NCBI GenBank assembly: GCA_964496505.1
Contig: CAZBZV010000006.1
Location: 1 to 64,000 of the forward strand
Reading direction: 5' to 3'
Length of the DNA stretch: 64,000 nucleotides
Origin: JAABVY01 sp964496505
GTDB lineage: Bacteria; Zixibacteria; MSB-5A5; JAABVY01
The position numbers and the translations under genes were made by a program. Below, piece by piece: positions 15,654 through 26,095 of this stretch. The notes under the pieces are model-generated. The model had not been told where the DNA came from, ran no database searches, and worked only from the letters and a program-made list of their open reading frames with translations. Positions within the stretch are counted from its first letter, which is position 1; every line of letters starts with the position of its first letter.

Positions 15654-17372
15654 TCAATCCAGATGTTCTATGCCTGCTAATGAAAATCTGTCTTGGTCCT
15701 GATGGTACCAGAGATGCAGCCTGGTTGGTTTGCTGATCTTGCCATTTTCGCGGGTAGTTCTGATATGCATCCGGTAGATATAATCTTCTTTATTATCGGA
15801 TGCTTCAAACACCGAGGCCATCTGCTTTAAATCCTCTTCTGTCAGGATAATCTCACCCTCTTGTACCTGCCCCTTGCGCACAAGTTCCTCGCCGCGATAT
15901 CTGATCTCGTAATCGTAAACGGCATTATCCGGCCAGAGGTTGTATTTTATACCCAAATCTTTAAAACTGATCTTGAGATCGGCGCCAATATATTCCGTTT
16001 CGAAATAGTCCAATGGATTTACTTTGGAAAACCAGTGCCGTCCGATTTTATCACGGCGCTCTTTCAAAGTCTGGAACAGATACTCCTCTGCCTCCGGATT
16101 GGAGTACTGTCCTGTCTCGATCAGGGCGCGGATGTGCTCATCGCGAAATGCCATGACTATCCTGGCGCCCCAGTAGCAGTCCCTTTCTGTTTTATTTTCG
16201 AAGGCAGGGTTGGGGTAGATCGGATCGAATTTATCCGGGCGGAAGATATCGGACTCAAAGTAGCCAATCGAGGGATACTCAACGTCCCCTCCGCCTTTCC
16301 ATGCCCATGTTTTTAGTCCCAGGGTTGCAAAGGAAACCGAAACATCCCGAAGATCGATGATGTTAGCATAACCCTTGATGGATGGTTTCGGATACTGGCC
16401 GTCAGAACCGAAGGTCGATCCAAAATCGATCAGAAAATGTTTGAGGAAGCTATTGCCGTTTTCCTCAACATAAACGTCAAGCGAATTCTGATCTTTAAGG
16501 TCATAGTGATTGATAAACGACCCGATGACATAAAGACCGCGTAATTCTCGGCGATCCTGATGATTGAACCAGTCATTGGGATCATCCCTGCGTCTGCCCT
16601 CATAGCTGAACGGCCCCTTGATCTTGCCGTATATACCCAGCGAGAGCGAGGCCAGTGAACGGATACGACCGTCCGGCTCGTATTGTATCCGGTCGAGGAT
16701 ATCCTGCAGGTCCTTCTCAGTAAATTCGCGTTCAATTCCGGCTTTGTCCTCGAAAGTCACGCCCTCTTTCACCCGAAGGATTTCGGGACGGTAGTATACA
16801 ATTGTTTCCTGTGGAACATTGTAGCCGCAGGCATGAAAATAGCGCGAGGCCATAGCAGCCGCAGCGGTAGCCATCTCCGGATTACCCATTGGATCGAACT
16901 TGATTATATACTGATGGCCGCGGGGGTCTTCGATCCAGAAGCCGGGCGTGGCGCCCTGCACTTTGGGACGATAGACCAGCCATGACCCGGTTGTATCCGG
17001 ACCGGGTGTGACATGCACACCCTCTGCGATTTCCTCGGGGGGCATGATTTTGAAGCCGTGACGGTTGGTGAACCATGATGAGTTAGGGACCTCGTCAAAG
17101 CTGTTTATATTGGCAGCCTGTTTGCGCTTGCCGCCCAGTATGCGAAGATTGCGTTCAATATCAAGACCCTCTTCAATCTGGTCGAAGCTGGAGCGCTTGA
17201 TGGACATCCAAATAAGATTGGGATCCTGATACGACGGCTCGGGGATATCCTTCTTATCATCATCGACCCAGTATGGCCCCTCGGGCTGAAGGTTCGGTTT
17301 ATAGCCGCTGCAGCCTGCGAATACACAGATTAACAGAATCAGGAAAATGAATATGTTGAAGAATCTTCTCAT
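15654..17372 (-). CDS. outer-membrane lipoprotein with kinase-like motifs
   Basis: 572 residues from the ATG at 17372; a longer reading from 17474 would run into the upstream gene and hide the signal peptide. Lipobox VFAGC gives lipid-modified C21. The core looks like a HipA/PI-kinase-type fold: a Lys in a beta-strand (YIIKFDPMG, K158) followed by E166 and a helix AAAAMASRYFHACGYNVP; then HYDLKDQN (H289, D291, K293, N296), which mimics the catalytic loop HxDLKxxN; then LIDFGSTFG (D316-F317-G318), which mimics the metal-binding DFG. This spacing supports an ATP-dependent phosphotransferase outside the cytoplasm, as in CotH- or Fam20-like kinases. That is inference; ATP is not known to be available there. 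It lies 11 bp after the Omp85-like gene. Confidence 0.75.
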   Translation of the reverse strand: MRRFFNIFIFLILLICVFAGCSGYKPNLQPEGPYWVDDDKKDIPEPSYQDPNLIWMSIKRSSFDQIEEGLDIERNLRILGGKRKQAANINSFDEVPNSSWFTNRHGFKIMPPEEIAEGVHVTPGPDTTGSWLVYRPKVQGATPGFWIEDPRGHQYIIKFDPMGNPEMATAAAAMASRYFHACGYNVPQETIVYYRPEILRVKEGVTFEDKAGIEREFTEKDLQDILDRIQYEPDGRIRSLASLSLGIYGKIKGPFSYEGRRRDDPNDWFNHQDRRELRGLYVIGSFINHYDLKDQNSLDVYVEENGNSFLKHFLIDFGSTFGSDGQYPKPSIKGYANIIDLRDVSVSFATLGLKTWAWKGGGDVEYPSIGYFESDIFRPDKFDPIYPNPAFENKTERDCYWGARIVMAFRDEHIRALIETGQYSNPEAEEYLFQTLKERRDKIGRHWFSKVNPLDYFETEYIGADLKISFKDLGIKYNLWPDNAVYDYEIRYRGEELVRKGQVQEGEIILTEEDLKQMASVFEASDNKEDYIYRMHIRTTRENGKISKPTRLHLWYHQDQDRFSLAGIEHLD

Positions 17373-17383
17373 ATAATCAGTCC

Positions 17384-18691
17384 CTATAATTCTTCTGAGA
17401 GCTGTACATAGAACTGCACCCCCTCTTTGCTGAATGCAGTGTAACCGCTGAATCTGAGGCCTTTCTGATCCCATAAGCGTGCGCCTATGCCAGCTGAATA
17501 ATGCCAGTTTTTTAGCGTGAAATCTTCTGTTATTTCATGGAATACCCGGCCCTCCTCGACAAACACGAAGCCGTCAACACTGCGCAGTACTGGAAAGCGG
17601 TATTCGACTGCCGCCAAAAGGAAGCTGTTGTCTATAAAGCGGTTGCTTTGATAACCATGAAGCGCCTCCTCCCCGCCCAGCGACGGTTTCAGATAAAATG
17701 GCAGTCCGGGTGAGCTATTGGTTTCGTCCAGCGTCTCAATTCTGAGGTTGAAGACCAGCACACGCTGTCTGAAAATATGTAAAAATTGATATAGATTTAC
17801 CGAAGCCAGATAGTATTCCAGATCGTCCAAGCGGCCGCGTCCCTTATTGTAGGAAAATTCTACGGAATTATACCCTCCCGAGGTTGTCTGGCCGGGATGA
17901 TCGCGCCAGTCGAGAGTGATATTCAGGCCGAAAGTCAGCAGGCGCGAATTTTCGAGATCATCATCGGAAAGATCGAATTTGTCCTGTATGGAATCCAGTG
18001 AACCGATCAAATCGGGATCCTGACCGTCATAAAGATTCATGGTCTGGTATGCAAAGTTGAATCCGGCCAGAAGATTTTTGGCGATTTCATGGTTCCAGCC
18101 CATCCCCATGAAGCCTCTCTCCGTATTAATCCCGACTTCATTGTCATCGACCGCACCATTACCGAGGCCGTAAAAGCTCTCCCGCGGTTTTTTCCGATAG
18201 CTGAACTCGAAGTGGATTTCATGGAATATGCGGTTTTCGGGGCGGGTATTATATTTCATACTGTAGGTCTGGTATTCATGCGTTGAATAGGAGGCCTTGA
18301 GCTTAAAATCTTCGTTATTTGAGAAAAAGTCGTCTGTGGAAAATGCGATTCCGGCTTTTGCGCCGGAATTTGAGCCGTATCCTCCTATCGGATAGAATCC
18401 CCACAAGCGATCAATATCCAGAAAAAAGATGCTTTGTATGAATTCGGAGTAGACAATCTCGTTGATTGTAAAATCGGCTGTGTTTTCCAGGAGCCAAAAG
18501 GGAGAATTCAGGATGAATGACGGCACCGCTAAAAGTGCTTCCCCGAAAGATGTTTTCTCCTCCGGTTTTTCACGGACTTTGGTGGAATCAATTTCATAAG
18601 AGAAGGCCGTCAGGGACAGCATTAATACGAGCACGAAAGCCGTTAAGAGCAGGCGTATAATCTTTTTGCGATTCAATTCGTAATTTTTCAC
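17384..18691 (-). CDS. Omp85 (BamA/TamA)-like outer-membrane barrel without POTRA domains
   Basis: About 435 residues. Start uncertain: GTG at 18691 gives a compact signal peptide (KKIIRLLLTAFVLVLMLSL); TTG 18715 is the alternative. After a short linker, residues about 95-435 form a 16-strand-type barrel. The conserved Omp85 signature appears near the end as GGEEALHGYQSNRFIDN with a following EYRFPV strand. No POTRA repeats precede it, so it is a POTRA-less surface-antigen member (like patatin-linked or stand-alone TamA-like barrels). First gene of the four-gene operon with the kinase-like lipoprotein, it may export or display that lipoprotein or its product. Confidence 0.85.
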   Translation of the reverse strand: MKNYELNRKKIIRLLLTAFVLVLMLSLTAFSYEIDSTKVREKPEEKTSFGEALLAVPSFILNSPFWLLENTADFTINEIVYSEFIQSIFFLDIDRLWGFYPIGGYGSNSGAKAGIAFSTDDFFSNNEDFKLKASYSTHEYQTYSMKYNTRPENRIFHEIHFEFSYRKKPRESFYGLGNGAVDDNEVGINTERGFMGMGWNHEIAKNLLAGFNFAYQTMNLYDGQDPDLIGSLDSIQDKFDLSDDDLENSRLLTFGLNITLDWRDHPGQTTSGGYNSVEFSYNKGRGRLDDLEYYLASVNLYQFLHIFRQRVLVFNLRIETLDETNSSPGLPFYLKPSLGGEEALHGYQSNRFIDNSFLLAAVEYRFPVLRSVDGFVFVEEGRVFHEITEDFTLKNWHYSAGIGARLWDQKGLRFSGYTAFSKEGVQFYVQLSEEL

Positions 18692-18715
18692 AAAAGCCCC
18701 GATTCGGGTCACCAA

Positions 18716-19239
18716 TAAGTTTATAATATTCTATGTAAGAGACGGCTTTATTGCAATAAATTTATTGTTAGCAAATTCAAAGAATTGAAATGAGGCTTTC
18801 GTATTCTCAGGTTGTGGTCAGGTATATCCGGTTTTGGCGGTTTCCCTTGATTCATAAAGCCGGATATATTAATAAAATGTTCATATTTGTCGATAATATA
18901 ATGTGGGCTAAGTGCTTGAATCCGAGAAAGTACTTGCGATAAAACGATATTAGAGTTAAAATGAAGAAGCCAGATCAACAATTGTATTTACATCCTTGAT
19001 GAATGGCTGTTTGCGAGAGTCGGCGGCTAATATTTTGCGGTCTGTGTCCGGTTTATAATTTTTGTACTGAATCGGAATGGATTATGATGAATATTGCCCG
19101 TCCGATGCATGATGAGGTTTTTAATAGGGACGATATAAATTCACTTTAGAAACGTTTTTCTCTGAAATACCGGAAGGTATTTTAATGCGGGAATCAGCAC
19201 CAAAGCAGAATTATCTTTCTGTAAATAGGGGCCTAATTG
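18716..19239. other. divergent intergenic region
   Basis: About 520 AT-rich bases between the divergent Omp85-like gene and the hybrid kinase gene. I see no gene, RNA or strong promoter match that can be defended; the promoters of both units should lie here. Confidence 0.5.
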
Positions 19240-22200
19240 ATGGATGAACTTTTAAAGTCATTATTAAGACGCACAGCCGATCTTATGTTTTTCCTCGACT
19301 CCAATGGGGTAATTCTGAGTGCCTCGGATGCCTCCCGAGGTATCGCCGGTTATTCAATCACCCAGTTGAATGGCAGGAGTATTTTCGAGCTGACGCATCC
19401 CGAGGAAAGGGAAAAACTTGAAAATAAATTCTCCATGGTGATTGAATCCAATAAAGATATTTCTATTGATTTTAAACTCCAGAGAGTAGATAATTCCTAC
19501 TTGCCCATTCATGCAGACATTGCACCAGTCCCGGAAACAGATGGCATAAAGGCAATTCTGATGGTGAATCGGATTTTTGATAGGCAGCGGATCGAGGAAG
19601 AATCACGCCTGACGAAGTCGTCGGTGGATCAATCGAATGTTGCCATATACTGGATAGATAAAAATGCCAGGTTCGAATATGTCAATAACAAGGCCTGCGA
19701 GATGCTTGGATATTCGCGGGAAGAGCTTCTGTCGATGCATGTTTTTGACATCGATCCCGATTTTCCCGCAGAAAGATGGCCTGAGCATTGGGAGGAGCTG
19801 AAGGAAAGTGGCTTCTTGATTATCGAATCCCATCATCGCAAAAAAGACGGCACGGTTTTTCCGGTGGAAATCTCTGCCAATTATCTCGTTTTTGATGGAA
19901 AGGAACTGAACTGCTCCTTTGCCCGGGATATAACTGAACGCCATAAGGAGCAACAGAGACTTCGCGTGATTCAGTTTTCGATTGATAATACTGCCGATGA
20001 GGTCTATTGGCTCGACGAAGACGGGAATATTAAATATGTCAATGATACGGCCTGCAAGGTCCTAAGCTATTCACGTGAAGAACTGCTGAAAAAGAAGGTG
20101 CATGATATCGATTTATACGTGGACTCAGAAAAGTGGAAGAGGTTCTGGGCAAAGATTAAAAACAGAAAATCTGTCATGCTTGAATCCGTTCATAGAAAGA
20201 AGAACGGCAAGGAATATCCGGTCGAAATAAGTTCTAATTATATTACCTTTGATGATGAGGAGCTTATCTGCGGCTTTGCACGCGATATCACAGACAGAAA
20301 AAACGCCGAGGAAGCGCTAAGAAAGAGTGAGGAGACTCTGAAATCGGCTCTGAAAGCCGCGCCGATTGGAATGGCTATTGCCAAAAACCGGATCATCGGC
20401 TGGTCAAATGACCGGATGTCCGATATGCTCGGTTATAGTTATGAAGAACTGCTGGGTATGAAGGCCAGAATGCTATATCCGGATGTAGAGACGTATGATA
20501 GAGTCGGCCGCGATCTTTACGATGATGCTGATAAGTACGGACTGGGTTCGCTTGAGGCAAAAATGGTGCGCAAAGATGGAAGAATTATTGATGTTTTCAT
20601 GAGCGCATCCTATGTGGGATCTGGAGATATGCGCGGCGGGCTGGTTTTTGCGGTGGATGATATTACTTCACGAAAAGAAGCTGAAAAACAACTGGTAGAA
20701 AGCGAAGAGCGTTATCGAAGCCTGTTCGAAAATTCTCCCACGCCTCTTCTGGAATTGGATTTTTCGCTTTTAAAGCGCTATATCGAGGAATCCCGGTGGG
20801 AGAAAAGTGTTGATATTGAATCTGCTATTCTGGATTCGCCCGAAAATCTGCTTGAACTCTCCGGTTTGGCGAAGATAAAGAATGTCAACTACACTTTCCA
20901 ATCCATGCTTGAGATTCCTCCGGGTACAACACCCGAGTTTTTGGAGATAATCAAGCTCCTCGATTCTGAATCAGTCAGGAAATACGCTGACACACTTATT
21001 CGATTGATAAAAGGCGCCAAAAGCCATGAAGACGACTTCGTTTTAGACGTCAACGGCGGCAAAAGAATTTATATCAGGAGCAACTTGCTGATTCCACCCG
21101 GTTATGAAGATAGCTGGTCAAAAGTACTGGTCTCGGCAGTTGACTTAACTCCTCGAATTCAGGCAGAAAAAGAACTTCTGGAGATCAGCCAGCATAATCG
21201 TGCATTGCTTGAGGGTATTCCGGATAAAATGTTTGTATTTTCAAAAGACGGGACTTTTCTCGATTGCAATGTGCATGATCCCGATGAGCTGTTGATGCAA
21301 CCTGATGAATTTATCGGGAAAAATATAATGGAGACGGGCTTTCCCCGGGATATAGCTGAATTATCCGTGAAAAAGACCAAACTTGCATTAGAGACAGGTC
21401 AACCTCAGGTCTTTGAATTTATGCTTGGCGATAAAAGGGATCCAAAATATTTCGAGTCCAGGGTCGTCAAATTGAGCGATAATGAAGCGCTCATTATAGA
21501 ACGAGATATAACTGATCAAAAAAGAGCCGAAGAGGCTCTAATTAAAAGCGAAGAGCTCCTGGAACAGGCGATTGAGGGCACCGGAGGGGGAATCTGGAAT
21601 CTGGAGTTTGAAGACAGGGAAGATGATTACTATATTCCCGATAAAATCTATTTTTCACATAAGATCAAGAATTTTATGGGATTTGATGATGATGAATTTC
21701 CCAATTCTCTGCGCGCATATAACGAACGTGTACATCCGGAAGATAGAATTAAGCTTAAAAAGGCTTCACGCGATCACTTTGAGGGAAAAACAGAAATTAA
21801 TAAAACTTATTACAGGATTAAGCACAAAAACGGTCAATGGCGCTGGATTCACAGCCGGGGCAGGATTCATCGCGATAAGGCCGGAAATCCAATCCGGTGG
21901 ATAGGGATCGAATGGGATGTTACCGATTCCAGAGAGTATCAGGAAAAGATAAAAGAAAACGAAGCCCGTTTTCGCGCGCTTTTCGAGGATTCTCCCATTA
22001 TGCTGGCTGAGGAGAATTACAGAGAGGTCATGATATATGTACGTGAATTGCAGAAATCCGGGATAAAGGATATCGGAAAGTATCTGCTTGAGAATGATGC
22101 TGAGCTGGTCAAATGTGAGTCGATGATAAAGCTTGTTAATGTCAATAAAGCGTTTTTGAGAGTATATAATGCAAAAAACATGGCTGAGTTGAAAAAACAT

Positions 22201-23943
22201 TTCACCAGAATTCCCACCCGCAATTTCGCAGAGGCGTTGGCCAATACGATTTCCAAACTTGCAGAGGGTGTGAAAAGTACTGAAACCGAGCTGGCCAGCA
22301 GAACCGTGCAAGGTGATGAGATTTATACATATATTAAGGTCTCCGTTGCTCCCGGCTATGAAGAGAGCTTCTCCAAAGTTTTCGTATCCCTTTTGGACAT
22401 TACCGACAGAAAAAAATCGGAGCAAAAGTTGCGGGCCAGCCAGGAGATGTTCAGAGCCCTGACCGAAAATTCTCCCGATATAATAATACGTTTTGGAAAG
22501 GACCTGAGACCTCTTTATGTCAATCCGGCGATTGAAAAGTACACGGGTTTTAAGCCGGAGGAGATTGTAGGCACGACGAGTACCGAATTGGGATTCAGTA
22601 AAGAATTTTCCAGCAGACTGGAGAGAAGGCTGGTTCAGGTTTTTGAAACCGGGGAAGCTTACGCCGGTGAGTACGAAATTGAAACAGCCAAAGGCAAATT
22701 CATCTTCGATTGGCGTGTGATTCCCGAATTTTCCTCTGAAGGCAAAGTCAAGACCGTAATATCCACAAATCGCGATATAACCGAGATGAAACGTCTGCAG
22801 GAATTCACCCAGAGAGCTATGCGTCTGGAGACCGCTGGCAGAATTGCCGGGCAGGTAGCGCATGATTTCAATAACCTGCTGGGGCCGCTGATGGCCTACC
22901 CCGATCTCATTAAGGATGAGTTTGCCCCGGATCATCCCATGCTCTCGCTTCTGGACGATATGAAAAAAGCCACCGAGCAGATTGCCGATATCAACCAGCA
23001 GCTTCTGACTCTGGGAAGGCGCGGTCATTATAAACAAGAGGTGCTTGATATAAATGACATCGTCAATCAGGCGGTGAACCGCATCTTCCCGATGCCGCAG
23101 ACATTGATTATCGATCTGGAATTGAGCCCGAATGTGATGAATATCAAGGGCGGGCCGGCGCAGATTCTGAGGGCTGTATCGAATTTGATAGCCAATGCCC
23201 GCGATGCTATGCAGGATGTCGGTCATCTGCTGATCGCTACAGAAAATGCCTATATCGATGAGATAGCGGGCAGATTCGGACGAGTACCCAGGGGCGAATA
23301 TGTTAAGCTGACAATAGCCGATACGGGAACCGGAATCGATCCGGAGGCATTGCCCAAAATTTTTGATCCCTTCTTCACCACAAAATCCTCCAGCAGGAAA
23401 AAAGGCTCGGGTCTGGGACTGAGCGTGGTCCACGCCGTTATGGAAGATCATGGCGGATACATCGATTTCGACAGCGTCCCCGGCGAGGGCACCTCGATTT
23501 TTCTCTATTTCCCGATAACGCGCGAGAGCAAAACCGCGGGAATTTCGGATCAGATTTCAGGCGGCAGTGAGAAGATATTGATTGTTGACGATGATCGTGT
23601 TCAGCGCGAGGTCTGCCAGAAACTGCTGGAAAAGCTTGGATACCAAACGAAGCTGGCAGAAAGCGGTGTCGTTGCTCTGGAAATGCTGAGGAAAGAGCAA
23701 TTCGATCTCCTTCTGCTGGATATGGTGATGCCGGGCGGGCTGGACGGATCGGAGACATACGAAAAAGCTCTCGAGATAAATCCCGGGCAGAAAGCGATTA
23801 TAATTTCGGGTTTTGCCGAAAGCGACAGAGTAAATAAGGCGCTTGATATGGGTGCCGGCGATTTTATCAGAAAACCTCTGACTTTGAAGTCGATTGCCAG
23901 CGCTGTGCGTGCGGAACTCGATAAAAAGAAAGTCAGAAGGTAG
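19240..23943 (+). CDS. multi-PAS hybrid sensor histidine kinase
   Basis: 1,567 residues from ATG 19240 (AGGGG upstream). There is no transmembrane segment, so it is a cytoplasmic sensor. About nine PAS/PAC modules fill residues 1 to about 1190; modules 2 and 3 are close duplicates (both carry YSREELL, HRKK-G, PVEIS-NY and FARDIT), and modules 5 and 8 are longer variants resembling each other. Then come a dimerisation/phosphoacceptor segment with H1208 (GQVAHDFNNLLGP), a GHKL ATPase (NLIANARDAM, DTGTGIDPEAL, GSGLGLSVVHAV) and a C-terminal receiver with D1494 (LLLLDMVMP) and KPLT. It should autophosphorylate and pass phosphate to its own receiver; no partner regulator is adjacent. Confidence 0.95.
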   Translation: MDELLKSLLRRTADLMFFLDSNGVILSASDASRGIAGYSITQLNGRSIFELTHPEEREKLENKFSMVIESNKDISIDFKLQRVDNSYLPIHADIAPVPETDGIKAILMVNRIFDRQRIEEESRLTKSSVDQSNVAIYWIDKNARFEYVNNKACEMLGYSREELLSMHVFDIDPDFPAERWPEHWEELKESGFLIIESHHRKKDGTVFPVEISANYLVFDGKELNCSFARDITERHKEQQRLRVIQFSIDNTADEVYWLDEDGNIKYVNDTACKVLSYSREELLKKKVHDIDLYVDSEKWKRFWAKIKNRKSVMLESVHRKKNGKEYPVEISSNYITFDDEELICGFARDITDRKNAEEALRKSEETLKSALKAAPIGMAIAKNRIIGWSNDRMSDMLGYSYEELLGMKARMLYPDVETYDRVGRDLYDDADKYGLGSLEAKMVRKDGRIIDVFMSASYVGSGDMRGGLVFAVDDITSRKEAEKQLVESEERYRSLFENSPTPLLELDFSLLKRYIEESRWEKSVDIESAILDSPENLLELSGLAKIKNVNYTFQSMLEIPPGTTPEFLEIIKLLDSESVRKYADTLIRLIKGAKSHEDDFVLDVNGGKRIYIRSNLLIPPGYEDSWSKVLVSAVDLTPRIQAEKELLEISQHNRALLEGIPDKMFVFSKDGTFLDCNVHDPDELLMQPDEFIGKNIMETGFPRDIAELSVKKTKLALETGQPQVFEFMLGDKRDPKYFESRVVKLSDNEALIIERDITDQKRAEEALIKSEELLEQAIEGTGGGIWNLEFEDREDDYYIPDKIYFSHKIKNFMGFDDDEFPNSLRAYNERVHPEDRIKLKKASRDHFEGKTEINKTYYRIKHKNGQWRWIHSRGRIHRDKAGNPIRWIGIEWDVTDSREYQEKIKENEARFRALFEDSPIMLAEENYREVMIYVRELQKSGIKDIGKYLLENDAELVKCESMIKLVNVNKAFLRVYNAKNMAELKKHFTRIPTRNFAEALANTISKLAEGVKSTETELASRTVQGDEIYTYIKVSVAPGYEESFSKVFVSLLDITDRKKSEQKLRASQEMFRALTENSPDIIIRFGKDLRPLYVNPAIEKYTGFKPEEIVGTTSTELGFSKEFSSRLERRLVQVFETGEAYAGEYEIETAKGKFIFDWRVIPEFSSEGKVKTVISTNRDITEMKRLQEFTQRAMRLETAGRIAGQVAHDFNNLLGPLMAYPDLIKDEFAPDHPMLSLLDDMKKATEQIADINQQLLTLGRRGHYKQEVLDINDIVNQAVNRIFPMPQTLIIDLELSPNVMNIKGGPAQILRAVSNLIANARDAMQDVGHLLIATENAYIDEIAGRFGRVPRGEYVKLTIADTGTGIDPEALPKIFDPFFTTKSSSRKKGSGLGLSVVHAVMEDHGGYIDFDSVPGEGTSIFLYFPITRESKTAGISDQISGGSEKILIVDDDRVQREVCQKLLEKLGYQTKLAESGVVALEMLRKEQFDLLLLDMVMPGGLDGSETYEKALEINPGQKAIIISGFAESDRVNKALDMGAGDFIRKPLTLKSIASAVRAELDKKKVRR

Positions 23944-24091
23944 GCGCTGTTATACGATACCTCAACCTCACCGATTAATTTATACCGATTTTTTCTTGTC
24001 ATCAGGACACTCTCATTATTACCTTGCATTTGTTATTTGCTGATATCCGGAAAAACATGCGCTCGCTTTGCAAAGCTAAAGGACAGACGGC

Positions 24092-26095
24092 ATGAGTGAA
24101 ATACCCATCCTGCAGGACATAGTCGTAATCTTTGGATTTTCCATAATAGTATTATTTGTATGCCATCGTCTGGGTATACCTTCAATAGTCGGATTCCTGG
24201 TCACCGGAATTATAATCGGCCCCTCTTCTCTGGGATTCGTCCGATCCGTGCATGATGTCGAAGTGCTGGCTGAAATAGGCGTTATACTGCTTCTGTTTTC
24301 AATCGGGATCGAGTTTTCATTCCGCAGTCTTCTGCGCTCCAAACGGCTGGTGCTTCTGGGAGGCACTCTTCAGGTTCTCCTTACGATCGGAATCTCTTTC
24401 GTGGTTGCGCTTCAGTTCGGACAGGAGCATGCCAAGGCCTTTTTTATCGGCTGCCTGATGGCTCTCAGCAGTACCGCAATTGTTCTGCGCATTCTTCAGG
24501 AACGGGTTGAGATCGCCAGCCCTCACGGAAGGGTGGTGCTGTCGATTTTGATCTTCCAGGATATAATCATAGTACCGATGATGATTTTCACTCCGCTTCT
24601 GGCAGGCGCCACCGGCGCGGCCGAATCATCACCGGTTATGCTGGTTGCGAAAACACTGGGTGTGATAGTGCTGGTCGTACTGGCGGCACGATATCTTGTG
24701 CCCGGGATACTCTATCAAATTACCCGCACACAGAGCCGTGAACTGTTCCTTCTAAGCATCGCGGTAATTGGAATTGCCGTGGCCTGGATGACGTCGCAGG
24801 CAGGGCTTTCGCTTGGATTGGGGGCATTTCTGGCGGGCCTGGTGATTTCCGAATCGGAATACAGTCATCGGGCGCTGGAGGGCATTCTTCCCTTCAAAGA
24901 GGTCTTCACCAGTTTCTTCTTTGTCTCGGTAGGCATGCTTTTGGATATATCATTTTTCCTGGAAAATCCGCTTTTAATAGCGGGCGGAGCTCTTCTTGTC
25001 CTGATAGTCAAAAGCGGCCTGGCTTCGGGAGCGGCGCTTCTTTTGGGTATGTCCAGCCGTGTTGCGATTATAGCCGGGCTGTCTCTGGGGCAGGTGGGAG
25101 AATTTTCGTTCATACTCTCCAAAGTCGGGCTTGAATTCGACATGATTGACGGTGATTTGTACCAGAAGTTTATTGCGATTTCGATTCTTACTATGGGCGC
25201 GACGCCCTTTATAATATCAGCCGCGCCGGGTCTGGCGGATCGGATGTCTAACTGGCCGTTTTTGCGCAGATATAAGAGCGGATCTTACATCACGATGGAG
25301 AAAGGTGCAGAAGTCGGTAAAAAGGATCTGGATGATCATTTGATTATAATCGGATTCGGTATCAACGGGCGCAATGTCGCCCGTGCAGCCCGGGCTTCGA
25401 ATATAGATTACAGAGTTATCGAGATGAATCCTGATACGGTTAATCAGGAGCGCAAGAAGGGCGAGCCGATCTTTTACGGTGATGCCGCGGGTGAGGCCGC
25501 CTTGCATCAGGCAGCAATTCAAAAAGCGAGGATTCTGGTCGTGACCATTGCCGATCCAACCGCCACACGGCGCATAACGGCGCTGGCACGTCGTATGAAT
25601 CCCAGAATCCATATAATTGTCAGAACGCGCTTCGTGCAGGAGATGAAACCGCTTTACGATCTGGGTGCGGATAATGTTATACCGGAGGAATTCGAAACCT
25701 CGGTCGAGATCTTTACGCGGGTGCTGATGAAGTACCTTGTACCGCGCGAGGAGATAGATGGATTTATAGATGAGGTCAGGTCCGGCAGTTATCAGATGTT
25801 TCGGGGGCTTTCCCGCAGGACCTCCAGCGTGTCAGACCTCAAGCTGAATTTTTCCGATATCGATGTCTGCTCATTAAGGGTAGATAAAAATGCGGAATTG
25901 TCCGGCAAAACTCTGGCCGATACGAACCTCAGAAGTAAATATGGAATTACTGTTCTGGCAATTCAAAGAGGGGACAATGTAATCGCCAGCCCCGACGGAC
26001 CGTCTACGATTGAGGGGGATGATATCCTTTATGTTCTGGGGGATTCCGAAAATATAGAAACGTTTCAGAAATTGATAAAGGCTGACAGCGATTAG
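24092..26095 (+). CDS. Kef-type monovalent cation:proton antiporter (CPA2)
   Basis: 667 residues. Residues 1 to about 390 form a 12-13 segment membrane domain with the CPA2 signature (LGIPSIVGFLVTGIIIGP; LSLGLGAFLAGLVISESEY; FKEVFTSFFFVSVGML). Residues about 413-530 are a TrkA-N/RCK domain with the nucleotide motif IIIGFGINGRNVARA, and about 590-665 a TrkA-C domain. The family exchanges K+ or Na+ for H+ across the inner membrane under control of NAD(H) or other ligands bound by RCK. The stop codon TAG merges into a G10 tract that is the ribosome-binding site of the next gene, so the two genes are probably co-transcribed. Confidence 0.95.
   Translation: MSEIPILQDIVVIFGFSIIVLFVCHRLGIPSIVGFLVTGIIIGPSSLGFVRSVHDVEVLAEIGVILLLFSIGIEFSFRSLLRSKRLVLLGGTLQVLLTIGISFVVALQFGQEHAKAFFIGCLMALSSTAIVLRILQERVEIASPHGRVVLSILIFQDIIIVPMMIFTPLLAGATGAAESSPVMLVAKTLGVIVLVVLAARYLVPGILYQITRTQSRELFLLSIAVIGIAVAWMTSQAGLSLGLGAFLAGLVISESEYSHRALEGILPFKEVFTSFFFVSVGMLLDISFFLENPLLIAGGALLVLIVKSGLASGAALLLGMSSRVAIIAGLSLGQVGEFSFILSKVGLEFDMIDGDLYQKFIAISILTMGATPFIISAAPGLADRMSNWPFLRRYKSGSYITMEKGAEVGKKDLDDHLIIIGFGINGRNVARAARASNIDYRVIEMNPDTVNQERKKGEPIFYGDAAGEAALHQAAIQKARILVVTIADPTATRRITALARRMNPRIHIIVRTRFVQEMKPLYDLGADNVIPEEFETSVEIFTRVLMKYLVPREEIDGFIDEVRSGSYQMFRGLSRRTSSVSDLKLNFSDIDVCSLRVDKNAELSGKTLADTNLRSKYGITVLAIQRGDNVIASPDGPSTIEGDDILYVLGDSENIETFQKLIKADSD

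Noticed and set aside
21766..23451. Long open frame (561 codons) on the minus strand
   Set aside because: It lies antisense inside the histidine kinase gene, has no recognisable domain and its composition follows from the kinase codons.
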